Assembly (NCBI GenBank): GCA_028135785.1 | Contig: JAOIHS010000007.1 | Location: forward strand, 1-63,732 | DNA from: SAR86 cluster bacterium | Lineage (GTDB): Bacteria; Pseudomonadota; Gammaproteobacteria; Magnimaribacterales; AG-339-G14 | Reading direction: 5' to 3' | Length of the DNA stretch: 63,732 bases | Shown: one piece after another, positions 45,443 through 54,916 of the stretch | Position numbering within the stretch: the stretch's first letter is position 1 | Layout of the letters: every line of letters begins with the position of its first letter | The notes under the pieces: generated by a model | Told to the model about the DNA's origin: nothing | The model's input: the letters and a program-made list of their open reading frames with translations, nothing else | The model's database searches: none | Position numbers and translations under genes: made by a program

Positions 45443-46855
45443 TCAAAATACTTTAAAATTTTTATTGTTTATTGCATTTTTAGTAGTTTTATTTAATCTA
45501 AATAAAACCAATATAGATGCAATTATTACACCTGAACAGAGGCCAATCCACATGCCAAAAGCTCCTTGAGCTGGGATAAAAAAATTAGTTAACCCAATGG
45601 AATATCCTAGTGGTAATGCAAATAACCAAAAAGCGATAATCATGATGAAGAGCGGAGCTAAGGTATCTTTATAGCCTCTTAATGCTCCCTGTCCGGTAAA
45701 ACTAATACCGTCAGAAATTTGCATAAAAGCTGCAACCAATAATAAAGATCCAGATAGCGAAATGATTTTTGGATCTGAATTAAAAAAACTAGCAAGATTT
45801 GAACCATATCTAAATAGAATAAAGAAATTAAAAATGGCGAGCGAAACAGCAACGCATATTGCAAAAAAAGAAGAATATCTTGCATGCTTAAAATTACCAG
45901 CACCTAAAAGATTACCAGTCCTCACAGCTGCAGCTAATCCTACTGAGAGAGGAAGCATAAAAGTAACGGTTGTTACCTGCATAGCAATAGAATGAGAGGC
46001 AATAGTTGCTTCTCCCAAGTTGCTCAATAAAAGACCGCTACCACTAAAAAGTCCAAATTCTACAAATATACAAGCTCCAATAGGGAAACCTAGTTTAAAA
46101 ATTTCAAATATCCTATTGAAATCAGGCTTTACAAATTCTTTAAATAAATTTGCTTCTTGATAATGTTTTGAAAAATATATGTAGATAATAAGAACTAGCA
46201 ATGCGGACCAAGATGAAATAGCAAAAGAGATACCGCATCCTGCGCCACCCATCTCAGGTAAACCAAAATTACCAAATATAAATCCATAATTTAGAAGAGC
46301 ATTCTGAATTACCATACCAATATTTATATATGTTATTGGAATAGGTCTAGTTATGCCTTCACTAAAAGATTTTAGAGGTTGAAAAAGAAATAATGCAGGC
46401 GTTCCTATCAATAAACCATTTAGGTAGCTTTTTGCAATAACTCTCACTTCCTCTGGCGATTGAAAAAATTCTAAAAGACGATCGGCAAAAGACAGATAAA
46501 TAGAAACCAGAATAATTAATGGCAAACATAACCAAAATGCTTGTTTTAAAAGAGGACCAATTTCTGAAGTTCTCTTAGCTCCATAAAATTGAGCCACAAA
46601 TGCAGTAATAATAAACAAGCTACCACCTAATCCAAAAAAAACTGGCCAAAAAAGCATATTCCCGGTCGCTACTGCAGCTTGGTCAACAGTGCTGTAATTT
46701 CCAGTCATTAATGCAGCAATAACGCCCGTAGCATGCGTTGCCAATTGCGAAAAATATATTGGTATTGCAAGTCCAGCAAATACTTTTAACTCAAGGCTAA
46801 TTTTTTTTGAAGAATTAACAGTTTCTAACGTCCTGATATCATCGTGTTCTTTCAT
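45443..46855 (-). CDS. MATE-family multidrug/sodium antiporter, NorM-like
   Basis: 470 residues with 12 hydrophobic helices. LAIPIYFSQLATHATGVIAALMTGNYS (about 31-57) matches the first MATE helix with the conserved Q and T/G pattern; QAFWLCLPLIILVS and GLPEMGGAGCGISFAISSWSA (about 197-217, the conserved GxxGA) follow. Exports cationic compounds in exchange for sodium or protons. Divergent from the acyltransferase gene; no clear operon partner. Confidence 0.9.
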   Translation of the reverse strand: MKEHDDIRTLETVNSSKKISLELKVFAGLAIPIYFSQLATHATGVIAALMTGNYSTVDQAAVATGNMLFWPVFFGLGGSLFIITAFVAQFYGAKRTSEIGPLLKQAFWLCLPLIILVSIYLSFADRLLEFFQSPEEVRVIAKSYLNGLLIGTPALFLFQPLKSFSEGITRPIPITYINIGMVIQNALLNYGFIFGNFGLPEMGGAGCGISFAISSWSALLVLIIYIYFSKHYQEANLFKEFVKPDFNRIFEIFKLGFPIGACIFVEFGLFSGSGLLLSNLGEATIASHSIAMQVTTVTFMLPLSVGLAAAVRTGNLLGAGNFKHARYSSFFAICVAVSLAIFNFFILFRYGSNLASFFNSDPKIISLSGSLLLVAAFMQISDGISFTGQGALRGYKDTLAPLFIMIIAFWLFALPLGYSIGLTNFFIPAQGAFGMWIGLCSGVIIASILVLFRLNKTTKNAINNKNFKVF

Positions 46856-46902
46856 AAAGGTAGGTTATGATAGTACTTTAAAAAATTGCCTCGGAGTTAA
46901 AA

Positions 46903-47625
46903 ATTAGAAGAGATAATCGTCCTTTATGGTTAAAACGCATCCATTGGTGGTTTGATCAAAACTACATTAAAAATAAACTCACGCCTCAGTTTGAAAAACT
47001 AGGAGTCGGTTCTCTCGTTTTAGGCGTCAAATATTTACATATAAATGGAGAAGGAATCTCTGTTGGAGACTTCTCTACCTTTATATCTGCCCCAGATTCT
47101 CATATTCATTTAACTACATGGAATGCAGATAAGCATGAGGGGAAAATAGAAATAGGAGATTATTGTTTATTTAGTCCAGGAGTCAGAGTTTCTGCAGCAA
47201 CTAAAATAAAAATTGGTAACTCATGTATGTTTGCTAATAGTGCATATATTTCAGATTCTGACTGGCATGGAATATATGATCGAGCATTGCCTGTAGGAAA
47301 ATCAAAGCAAGTAACTTTGCATGATAATGTTTGGATAGGAGATGGCGCTATCGTTAGTAAAGGAGTAACAATTGGAGAAAATTCGATAGTGGGAGCAAGG
47401 ACAGTTGTAATAAAAGATGTGCCTGCAAATGTAATAGTTGCTGGAAATCCAGCAAAAATTATCAAAGAACTAGATTCTAAAGAAAAGATTATTTCTAGAG
47501 CTGATATGTTTTCTAGTCCAAAAGAATTGGATGATCTTTATTTAGAAATTGACCGAATCAGTTTGAAACAAAACTCTTTATTTAGATGGATAAAAAGCAA
47601 GTTTTATCCCAGTTCTGATCAATGA
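46903..47625 (+). CDS. Left-handed beta-helix O-acyltransferase starting at ATT
   Basis: 240 residues. Homologues I know begin MRRD(K/R)RPYWLKR; here the matching frame reads IRRDNRPLWLKR with ATT at 46903, preceded by GGAG (46893-46896) at 6 bases. A stop (46879) lies 24 bases upstream and no ATG, GTG or TTG is available before 47227, which is inside the hexapeptide-repeat domain. Hexapeptide repeats run from about residue 45 to 180 (IEIGDYCLFSPGVRVSAAT, WIGDGAIVSKGVTIGENSIV), with H in DSDWHG as a catalytic candidate. Acceptor unknown. Overlaps pdxB by 4 bases. Confidence 0.8.
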   Translation: MRRDNRPLWLKRIHWWFDQNYIKNKLTPQFEKLGVGSLVLGVKYLHINGEGISVGDFSTFISAPDSHIHLTTWNADKHEGKIEIGDYCLFSPGVRVSAATKIKIGNSCMFANSAYISDSDWHGIYDRALPVGKSKQVTLHDNVWIGDGAIVSKGVTIGENSIVGARTVVIKDVPANVIVAGNPAKIIKELDSKEKIISRADMFSSPKELDDLYLEIDRISLKQNSLFRWIKSKFYPSSDQ

Positions 47626-48719
47626 TTAAGGTATTGGCTGATAAAGATATTCCATATATTGATGAGGTTTTTAAGAACTCAAAAGATTATCAACTTACTA
47701 AATTATCTTTTGACGAGATAACCAGTAACACCTTAAAAGATATAGATGCTTTGCTAAGCAGATCTGCAACACTGCTTAATGGCAAATTGCTTGAGGGCAC
47801 GAAAGTAAAATTTATTGGATCTCTAACTTCTGGAGAGGATCACATTAACTTTAACGAAATAGATAATCTAGAAATTGAAGTAAATTCTGCAAAAGGATGC
47901 AATGCTCAAGCAGTTACAGAATATATATTGGATGCGTTATCTGCATCCAAAGAAAAAAGACTAGGCATTATTGGTGAAGGATTCGTGGGAAGTAAATTAA
48001 GAAAAGTACTTGAAGCTTATGATTATGAAATTAAAATTTATGATCCATATTTGCATAAACATAATGAAAAAACTTTAAACGATGTTCTAAGCTTTCCAAT
48101 AGTCTCAGTTAATTCCTCTTATTCAAAAGAGGGTAAATTTCCATCTCATAATTTAATTTCATCGCTCAACCCTAATCAGCTTTTGATTAATACCTCTAGA
48201 GGAGAAATAGTTGATTACATATCTATCAATAATTCATCAAAAGCCAGACTCATTTGCGACGTATGGAACAATGAGCCAAGTTTGGATAAAGAAGATATAA
48301 AAAATACATTTAGAGCAACTCCTCATATTGCAGGAAATACTTTTGAAGCAAAGATAAATGCTTTGAATATAATTTCAAAAAAATTAGATAGTTTTTTTGA
48401 TAAAAAAGATTTGAATAAATTAGTTGTAAAAACCAAAGTCTTGGAAATAAATTCAAAAAATATTTCAAAATCTTTAGATGATAATTTACTTCCTTTTGAA
48501 TTAATTGATATTTTTTCTCCATGCAATAGAGTAAGTTCTGCTTTTAAAAAAACCATTAAAGAAACAATAACTGATATAAATTTTGCTCAGAAATTCCAAA
48601 AAATAAGAAAAAGTTTCGAACGAAAAGGCTTTGGTGAATATGCTCTATCCGTGAGAAAAATTAAACCCTCGCAGCAAGAAAAATTATCATTATTAGGTTT
48701 TGAGATTCATAGAGAATAA
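47622..48719 (+). CDS. pdxB: Erythronate-4-phosphate dehydrogenase
   Basis: 365 residues (E. coli 378). IKVLADKDIPYIDEVF at the start, LGIIGEGFVGSKLRKVLEAYDYEIKIYDPY (about 111-140) as the NAD domain, LINTSRGEIVD and DVWNNEPSLDKED as the second catalytic block, and a C-terminal PdxB-type tail with NRVSSAFKKTIKET. Second step of the deoxyxylulose-phosphate-dependent route to pyridoxal phosphate; pdxH is at 31.1 kb. ATG overlaps the acyltransferase stop. Confidence 0.92.
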   Translation: MIKVLADKDIPYIDEVFKNSKDYQLTKLSFDEITSNTLKDIDALLSRSATLLNGKLLEGTKVKFIGSLTSGEDHINFNEIDNLEIEVNSAKGCNAQAVTEYILDALSASKEKRLGIIGEGFVGSKLRKVLEAYDYEIKIYDPYLHKHNEKTLNDVLSFPIVSVNSSYSKEGKFPSHNLISSLNPNQLLINTSRGEIVDYISINNSSKARLICDVWNNEPSLDKEDIKNTFRATPHIAGNTFEAKINALNIISKKLDSFFDKKDLNKLVVKTKVLEINSKNISKSLDDNLLPFELIDIFSPCNRVSSAFKKTIKETITDINFAQKFQKIRKSFERKGFGEYALSVRKIKPSQQEKLSLLGFEIHRE

Positions 48720-48736
48720 ATCTTTATAATAGCTGG

Positions 48737-49114
48737 ATGAAAGATATAAAAGAAAAATTATCAGATCAGGCTTTTCATGTCACTCAAGAACAAGGAACTG
48801 AGCCCCCTTTTAGTGGTGATTTATTGAACATCAAAGAAGAAGGAATATTCAAATGTATTTGTTGTGACGAAAATTTATTTTTATCATCAGCTAAATTTGA
48901 ATCTGGAACTGGCTGGCCTAGTTTTTGGGAACCAATAAAGGATGAAGCAATTAAAAAAATTCAAGACAATAGTCACGGAATGATTCGTGTTGAGGTGCAA
49001 TGCGGCAAATGCTCAGCGCATTTAGGACATGTTTTTAATGATGGACCCAAACCTTCTGGCTTGAGGTTTTGTATGAACTCAGTCGCCATGTCTTTTACAG
49101 CAGAAAAAATATAA
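48737..49114 (+). CDS. msrB: Peptide-methionine (R)-S-oxide reductase
   Basis: 125 residues. Catalytic C112 in RFCMNSVAMSF; zinc cysteines C40 and C43 (FKCICCDE) and C89 and C92 (QCGKCSAHLGHVF); FESGTGWPSFWEPI is the substrate block. Repairs R-methionine sulfoxide in proteins. No signal peptide, so cytoplasmic. A second, possible cysteine at 42 is unusual between the zinc ligands. Confidence 0.95.
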   Translation: MKDIKEKLSDQAFHVTQEQGTEPPFSGDLLNIKEEGIFKCICCDENLFLSSAKFESGTGWPSFWEPIKDEAIKKIQDNSHGMIRVEVQCGKCSAHLGHVFNDGPKPSGLRFCMNSVAMSFTAEKI

Positions 49115-49117
49115 ATT

Positions 49118-50683
49118 TTGGTTCCTTCTACAAACTTTAATGATTCAAAACAAAGTATTTCTCAAGATACTTTTAGAGTTTCATTCTGGACATTTACCTC
49201 AAGAATTTTTGGTTTAATTAGAGATGCTGCAACTACAAGCTTACTTGGGGCTGGGGTGGCTCATGATGTTTTTGTAGTTATTTTAAAGATTCCAAATGTA
49301 TTTAGAAGAATGGTGGCGGAAGGAGCTTTCAATCAGGCTTTCATCCCCGTTTTAGTAGATTATAAAAAAAATAAAAATACAGAAGAAATTGCTTTTTTTA
49401 TAAATAAAGTTTTCTCTTTGTTATCTACAGCAGTTCTGACCATGTGTTTATTAGCGATGATTTTCGCGCCTCTATTTATTTTAGTCTTTGCTCCTGGATT
49501 TTACTTTGATCCGGAAAAAAAATTATTAGCTATAGATATATTAAGAATAACCTTTCCCTACTTATTTTTTATTTCCATGGTGGCGCTTTTCGGGGGTATC
49601 TTAAATTCTTTTCAAAGATTTTCTGTTCCCGCAGCTACTCCTATTATTTTTAATATAATGATTATTATTTCTGTTATTTTTGCCGCAGACTTCTTTGAAT
49701 CGCCGGTCTATGCAATTGCTATAGCTGTTTTTTTATCAGGAATTTTTCAGCTTTTATTCAATTTATTTGCCTTGAAGGATTTAAATTTAATGCCACGGTG
49801 GAATTGGGATTATAAAGATCCGGGGGTTAAAAAAGTTTTTGCATTAATGCTTCCGGGCTTGTTAAGTGGAGGAATACTTCAACTAAATATTTTAATCGAT
49901 ACTATCTTTGCATCTTTACTTCAAACAGGTAGCCCAACATGGCTCTATATATCTGATCGTCTAATGCAATTGCCTTTGGGAATATTTGGAATAGCTATTG
50001 CAACTGTTATCTTGCCTAAATTATCAGAAAACTTTTCTACTCATGATGTTAAAGAGTTTAATAATCGTTTTAATTGGGCACTTCAATTAATTATTTTAAT
50101 ATCTATACCCTCTGCAATTGGCCTTTACTACCTTAGTGGACCTATTATTGAAACGATCTTTATGAGAGGTGAGTTCTCTTTAAAGGATGCATTTATGTCT
50201 GCTCAAAGTCTCCAAGCTTTTACATACGGACTGGTTGCTTTTATGATGATTAAAGTTCTCAATGCTGGATTCTTTTCTAGACAAGACACAAAGACACCAA
50301 TGATTGTTACTTTATTTTCGTTTTGTATAAATATTCTATTAAATTGGTTTTTAGCTTTTTACTTGAATTTAGGACATGTCGGCTTGGCCCTAGGAAGTTC
50401 TTTGGCAGCAATTCTTAGCGCGTTAATACTATTTTTTGTATTAGTAAAAAAATCGATACTAAAAATTTCCAGTTCCTGGATTTTGTTTTTGTTAAGAGTG
50501 AGCTTAGGAGCCATTCTTTTAATAATTATGCTTGAATTTATAAGTCCCATTTGGTTTAGCTGGACTCAATATTCCCTAGGCATTCAGATCGTTTATTTAA
50601 CTACAATTATTTGTTCTTCAGTCATGATATATTTTTCAACTCTTTTAATAACCGGACTTAAATTAAGTTTTTTTAGAGTTTAA
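49118..50683 (+). CDS. murJ: Lipid II flippase MurJ
   Basis: 521 residues, 14 helices, MOP superfamily. VSFWTFTSRIFGLIRDAATTSLLGAG (about 21-46) is the family's first-helix motif with conserved R and D, followed by NVFRRMVAEGAFNQAFIPVL (about 64-83) including the substrate-site arginines. Moves lipid II across the inner membrane. The start is TTG at 49118, right after msrB and without a clear ribosome site. In line with ribF and ileS, the usual gammaproteobacterial order. Confidence 0.95.
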   Translation: MVPSTNFNDSKQSISQDTFRVSFWTFTSRIFGLIRDAATTSLLGAGVAHDVFVVILKIPNVFRRMVAEGAFNQAFIPVLVDYKKNKNTEEIAFFINKVFSLLSTAVLTMCLLAMIFAPLFILVFAPGFYFDPEKKLLAIDILRITFPYLFFISMVALFGGILNSFQRFSVPAATPIIFNIMIIISVIFAADFFESPVYAIAIAVFLSGIFQLLFNLFALKDLNLMPRWNWDYKDPGVKKVFALMLPGLLSGGILQLNILIDTIFASLLQTGSPTWLYISDRLMQLPLGIFGIAIATVILPKLSENFSTHDVKEFNNRFNWALQLIILISIPSAIGLYYLSGPIIETIFMRGEFSLKDAFMSAQSLQAFTYGLVAFMMIKVLNAGFFSRQDTKTPMIVTLFSFCINILLNWFLAFYLNLGHVGLALGSSLAAILSALILFFVLVKKSILKISSSWILFLLRVSLGAILLIIMLEFISPIWFSWTQYSLGIQIVYLTTIICSSVMIYFSTLLITGLKLSFFRV

Positions 50684-50685
50684 AA

Positions 50686-51630
50686 ATGCATTTAATAAGA
50701 GGAATCAACAACATAGATTTTTTTAAAAAAAATTTTCCAAATGCAAAATTAGTCGCAACTATAGGTAACTTTGACGGACTACATTTAGGCCACAAAGAAA
50801 TAATAAAAAAAATGAAATCTATTGGTATTGCAAACAATCTTGAGTCTTTAGTTATATTTACTGAACCGCATGCAAAAGAATTTTTTTCAGCAAATAAAGA
50901 TTTATCTGACCAACCAACAAGAATTTCACCTTGGAGAGATAAATTTAAAAGATTGAAAGATAATTCTATAGATTACGGTTTTTTTCTTAAATTTAATACT
51001 AAATTGCAAAAAATGACGCCAGAAAATTTTATTGAGGAAGTTTTAGAAAAACTTAACATCCAATACTTGCTCATAGGAGATGATTTCAAATTTGGAAAGG
51101 AAAGAGAGGGGGATTTTGACATGCTCTTATCATGGGGAAAAAAGAACAATATCCAGGTATCAAAAATTCCTACATATACATTTGAACAAAAAAGAGTCAG
51201 TAGCACGCGGATAAGAAAATCATTAGAGAATGGTGATTTTAATATGGCTGAAAAATTATTAGGCAGAAAATATACATTTTCTGGTAAGGTCGTTTTTGGA
51301 AATAGATTGGGAAGAACTATCGGCGTGCCTACTGCTAATATTTGGGTTCCAAAAAGTAATTTACCAATAAAAGGAGTTTATGCTGTTAAAGCTTTAATAG
51401 AAAAAAGACAGTTCAATGGAATTGCTAATATGGGTATTAGACCAACCGTTGGAGGCACTTCACCAGTTTTAGAAATTCATATTTTTGATTTTAATAAAGA
51501 TATATATGGACAGAGAATAGAAGTAGAATTCCATAAAAAAATAAGAGAAGAAAAGAAATTTGTTCACTTAGATCAATTAAAAGATCAAATTTCTAAAGAT
51601 ATTGAAATAGCAAAAAAATTTTTAAATTAA
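50686..51630 (+). CDS. ribF: Bifunctional riboflavin kinase/FAD synthetase
   Basis: 314 residues (E. coli 313). N-terminal adenylyltransferase domain with VATIGNFDGLHLGHKEII (23-40; the nucleotide HxGH) and SSTRIRKSLENGDF (about 174-187); C-terminal riboflavin-kinase domain with GRTIGVPTANIWVP and the closing strands. Makes FMN and FAD. TAA of ribF abuts the ileS ATG. Confidence 0.96.
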   Translation: MHLIRGINNIDFFKKNFPNAKLVATIGNFDGLHLGHKEIIKKMKSIGIANNLESLVIFTEPHAKEFFSANKDLSDQPTRISPWRDKFKRLKDNSIDYGFFLKFNTKLQKMTPENFIEEVLEKLNIQYLLIGDDFKFGKEREGDFDMLLSWGKKNNIQVSKIPTYTFEQKRVSSTRIRKSLENGDFNMAEKLLGRKYTFSGKVVFGNRLGRTIGVPTANIWVPKSNLPIKGVYAVKALIEKRQFNGIANMGIRPTVGGTSPVLEIHIFDFNKDIYGQRIEVEFHKKIREEKKFVHLDQLKDQISKDIEIAKKFLN

Positions 51631-54423
51631 ATGAAAGAATTAAAAGAAACATTAAACCTTCCAAATACTGGTTTCTCAATGAAGGCCAATTTAGCCCAAA
51701 AGGAACCAAAAATTTTAGAACACTGGAAAGAAATAGATTTATATTCTTTATTGCAAGAAAAAAATAAAGATAAGCCGAAGTTTATTTTGCATGATGGTCC
51801 TCCTTATGCAAATGGCCCAATTCATCTTGGTCACGTTGTTAATAAGGTGCTTAAAGACATCATTATCAAGACCAAATTGATTTCTGGATATGACGCTCCT
51901 TATATTCCTGGATGGGATTGTCATGGGCTTCCCATTGAGCTAAATGTCGAAAAGAAATCTGGAAAAGTAAATATAGATATAACTGCTACTAATTTTAGAG
52001 CTCAATGTAGAGAACATGCTAATCAACAAATAGCAATCCAAAGAAATGACTTCAAAAGGTTGGGAGTTCTTGGAGATTGGTCAAATCCATACAAAACGAT
52101 GGATTATAAATTTGAAGCTAATATAGTCAGATCTTTAGGAAAGATAATAGAAGCAGATCATCTTTCCAGAGGATCTAAGCCTGTTTATTGGTGCGATCAA
52201 TGCAGCTCAGCACTGGCCGAAGCAGAAGTTGAATATTTTGATAAGGAATCAAAAGCAATAGATTTTCTTTTTCCAATTCATTCCGACCAATTTAAAAATA
52301 TTTTCGGAGATTTAAAATACCAAAAGTGTTTTATTGCATCATGGACTACAACGCCATGGACAATCCCAAGTAATAAAGCTATCTGTTTTAATCCAAAATT
52401 AAATTACGAACTATTCGAAGTAAAATTTAAAGGAAAAATTATCAATGTATTGTTATGCAGCGAACTTGTTGAACCTTTCTTTGAAAGGTGTGAAATTAAA
52501 GAATATAAATCTATGGGGGCAGTTGGAGGAGAAAAGCTTTCAGGTTTGATTTCTTCTCATCCTTTTTTAGAGCAATATTCTCCATTGATTTCTGGAGGGC
52601 ATGTTACTTCTGAAATGGGAACGGGCTTTGTTCATACAGCTCCTGCTCATGGATTAGAAGATTATGATGCTTGTAGAGGTATGGATATAGATTTCACAAG
52701 TCCCGTGAGAGCAGATGGAACTTTTGGAGAGGATATTGAATATGTGGGTGGAAAAAATATCAAAGAGGGAAATGAAATTGTAATAGACCTTTTACTAGAG
52801 AAAGGGTTGCTTCTCGCTCAAAATAAATATCACCATAGTTTTCCTAATTGCTGGAGACACAAAACACCATTATTTTTTAGAGCGACGCCTCAATGGTTTA
52901 TTTCAATGGATAAAAATAATTTACTAAAAAACTGTGAAGAAAAGATTGAAGAGGTTAACTGGTTGCCTGAATGGGGTAAAACTAGAATATCTAGCATGAT
53001 GTCGGATAGACCGGATTGGTGTATCTCTAGGCAAAGGTCATGGGGCGTTCCAATTACTTTATTCATCCACAAAGAAACAGGAGATTTGCATGAAGATACT
53101 TTAAAAATTATTGAAAAAGTCGCTCAAAAAATTGAAAGCGATGGAACTGAAGTATGGTTTTCTTCTGACTCTAGAGATTTTATAGGTAATGATGCTGATA
53201 ATTATGAAAAAGTTACGGATACTTTAGACGTATGGTTTGATTCCGGAGTAACTCATTTTTGCGTTTTAAATGAGAATAAAAATCTGTCTTACCCAGCAGA
53301 TCTATATTTAGAGGGCTCTGATCAGCATAGAGGATGGTTTCAATCTTCTTTGTTGACAGGAATGGCTATGAACAATAATACACCTTACAGAACTGCCCTT
53401 ACTCATGGTTTTGTGGTGGATTCCAATGGAAGAAAAATGTCCAAATCACTGGGTAATGTTATTTCGCCTCAAGCTGTATGGAATAAGAGAGGAGCTGATA
53501 TTTTAAGAGCATGGGTCGCTTCAACCGACTTTAGAAATGAAATGAACTTCTCTGAAGAAATAATGGATCGAACATCAGATTCATACAGAAGAATTAGAAA
53601 CACGATGAGATTTTTAATGAGTAATTTGTACGATTTTGATGCAGATAAAGATTTTATTCAACCAGATAAATATACTGAATTAGATAAATGGATAGTCTTA
53701 AAAGCAAAAAATTTTCAAAAAGATATTAAGCAAGATTATCAAAACTATGAAATTCATCTAGCTTTTCAAAAAATATTAAATTTTTGTACAAATGAATTAG
53801 GTGGGTTTTACTTAGATATTATAAAGGATAGATTGTACACTTCAAAAAAAGATGGAGATGCTAGAAGATCGTCTCAATCATCATTGTTTCAATTATTAAA
53901 TGCTTTAATAACATGGATTGCTCCAATTTTAAGCTATACAGCCGAAGAAGCTTACTTAGAAATCAATAAAAACAATTCATCAATATTTCTTTCAGACTGG
54001 TTTGAAGGTTGGGCTGATCTAGATAGCTCGATTGATAATGAAACTTGGAATTTATTAATAGAAACTAAAACCGAAGTGAATAAATTTCTTGAAGAAAAAA
54101 GAAATAATGGAGAAATAGGTTCTTCATTGGAAGCAGAGGTAACTCTGCATTGCGATGATCAGCTTTTCATCAGACTAAGTGAGATTTCAGACGAGCTAAA
54201 ATATTTATTTATCACATCAAAAGCTACTTTAACTCATCTAGAAGATGGCAAAACTAACACAGATATCGAAGGTTTGATGCTCTCTATAAAGCCTAGTGAT
54301 ATGGAAAAATGCGATAGGTGCTGGCACCATGTTGAAGAATTGCTAAGTTTTAACGGAGATAGAATCTGTAGTAGATGCAAAGAAAACATCGAAGGACAGG
54401 GCGAGGTAAGGTCTTATATATAA
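51631..54423 (+). CDS. ileS: Isoleucyl-tRNA synthetase
   Basis: 930 residues, class Ia. HIGH-type motif GPIHLGHVVNKVLKDI (about 63-78), CP1 editing domain around TTTPWTIPSNKAI, KMSKS in GRKMSKSLGNVIS (about 601-613), and a C-terminal zinc finger (CDRCWHH and CSRCKENI). This is the bacterial, mupirocin-sensitive subtype by length and zinc tail. Its end overlaps the likely beginning of lspA by 8 bases. Confidence 0.97.
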   Translation: MKELKETLNLPNTGFSMKANLAQKEPKILEHWKEIDLYSLLQEKNKDKPKFILHDGPPYANGPIHLGHVVNKVLKDIIIKTKLISGYDAPYIPGWDCHGLPIELNVEKKSGKVNIDITATNFRAQCREHANQQIAIQRNDFKRLGVLGDWSNPYKTMDYKFEANIVRSLGKIIEADHLSRGSKPVYWCDQCSSALAEAEVEYFDKESKAIDFLFPIHSDQFKNIFGDLKYQKCFIASWTTTPWTIPSNKAICFNPKLNYELFEVKFKGKIINVLLCSELVEPFFERCEIKEYKSMGAVGGEKLSGLISSHPFLEQYSPLISGGHVTSEMGTGFVHTAPAHGLEDYDACRGMDIDFTSPVRADGTFGEDIEYVGGKNIKEGNEIVIDLLLEKGLLLAQNKYHHSFPNCWRHKTPLFFRATPQWFISMDKNNLLKNCEEKIEEVNWLPEWGKTRISSMMSDRPDWCISRQRSWGVPITLFIHKETGDLHEDTLKIIEKVAQKIESDGTEVWFSSDSRDFIGNDADNYEKVTDTLDVWFDSGVTHFCVLNENKNLSYPADLYLEGSDQHRGWFQSSLLTGMAMNNNTPYRTALTHGFVVDSNGRKMSKSLGNVISPQAVWNKRGADILRAWVASTDFRNEMNFSEEIMDRTSDSYRRIRNTMRFLMSNLYDFDADKDFIQPDKYTELDKWIVLKAKNFQKDIKQDYQNYEIHLAFQKILNFCTNELGGFYLDIIKDRLYTSKKDGDARRSSQSSLFQLLNALITWIAPILSYTAEEAYLEINKNNSSIFLSDWFEGWADLDSSIDNETWNLLIETKTEVNKFLEEKRNNGEIGSSLEAEVTLHCDDQLFIRLSEISDELKYLFITSKATLTHLEDGKTNTDIEGLMLSIKPSDMEKCDRCWHHVEELLSFNGDRICSRCKENIEGQGEVRSYI

Positions 54424-54916
54424 TTCAAAAATAAAGTTTTTTATTTTAATTGGAATCATCTTTTTTGTTAGTTTGGATCAAATATCTAAATTATTAATTC
54501 TTAATTATCTTGAAGTTAACCAATCTATCCAAATCTTCAATTTATTAAATTTTACTTTTGTTAAAAACTTTGGAATTGCTTTTAGTCTTTTTAACAATGA
54601 AAGTCTAAACGCTTCTTTGATTCTAGTTATATTAGTATCAATAATTTGTATTTTTCTTTTCATTAATATTTTTACCAGTATTTTTGAAAAACAAATAGCA
54701 CTTTTAGAGCGCTGTTCAATGGCTGCTATTTTGTCTGGAGGAATAGGAAATTTAATAGATAGAATTGCTTATGGTTATGTTGTTGATTTTATTGACATAT
54801 CCTTTAATCCTTATGTATTCAACTTAGCCGATGTATATGTGACTATGGGAATCATAATGTATTTGTTAAAATCTTTTCTTTTCGCAAACAAAGATGAAAG
54901 TAATAAAGTTAGCTAA
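54416..54916 (+). CDS. lspA: Prolipoprotein signal peptidase
   Basis: Four-helix inner-membrane aspartyl protease that removes lipoprotein signal peptides. NFGIAFSL, GGIGNLIDRIAYGYVVDFIDI and FNLADVYVTMG carry the conserved residues including both catalytic aspartates. The first helix, IKFFILIGIIFFVSLDQISK, must be translated; a TTG at 54473 would begin in its last turn. No ATG, GTG or TTG exists in frame between the TAA at 54407 and that TTG. ATA at 54416, after GAGGTAAGG, gives 166 residues (E. coli 164) and is my chosen start; ATA at 54431 or ATT at 54443 are alternatives. The end overlaps ispH by 23 bases. Confidence 0.85.
   Translation: MYNSKIKFFILIGIIFFVSLDQISKLLILNYLEVNQSIQIFNLLNFTFVKNFGIAFSLFNNESLNASLILVILVSIICIFLFINIFTSIFEKQIALLERCSMAAILSGGIGNLIDRIAYGYVVDFIDISFNPYVFNLADVYVTMGIIMYLLKSFLFANKDESNKVS

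Noticed and set aside
45762-45995. Plus-strand open frame opposite the MATE gene
   Set aside because: Shadow of the membrane-protein codons; no family signal.
47227-47625. Shorter acyltransferase starting at the first ATG
   Set aside because: It would begin inside the hexapeptide repeats; about 108 residues upstream in the same frame match the family, so the ATT at 46903 is preferred.
54473-54916. lspA starting at TTG 54473
   Set aside because: It would remove the first membrane helix needed by the family; the upstream codons encode exactly that helix.
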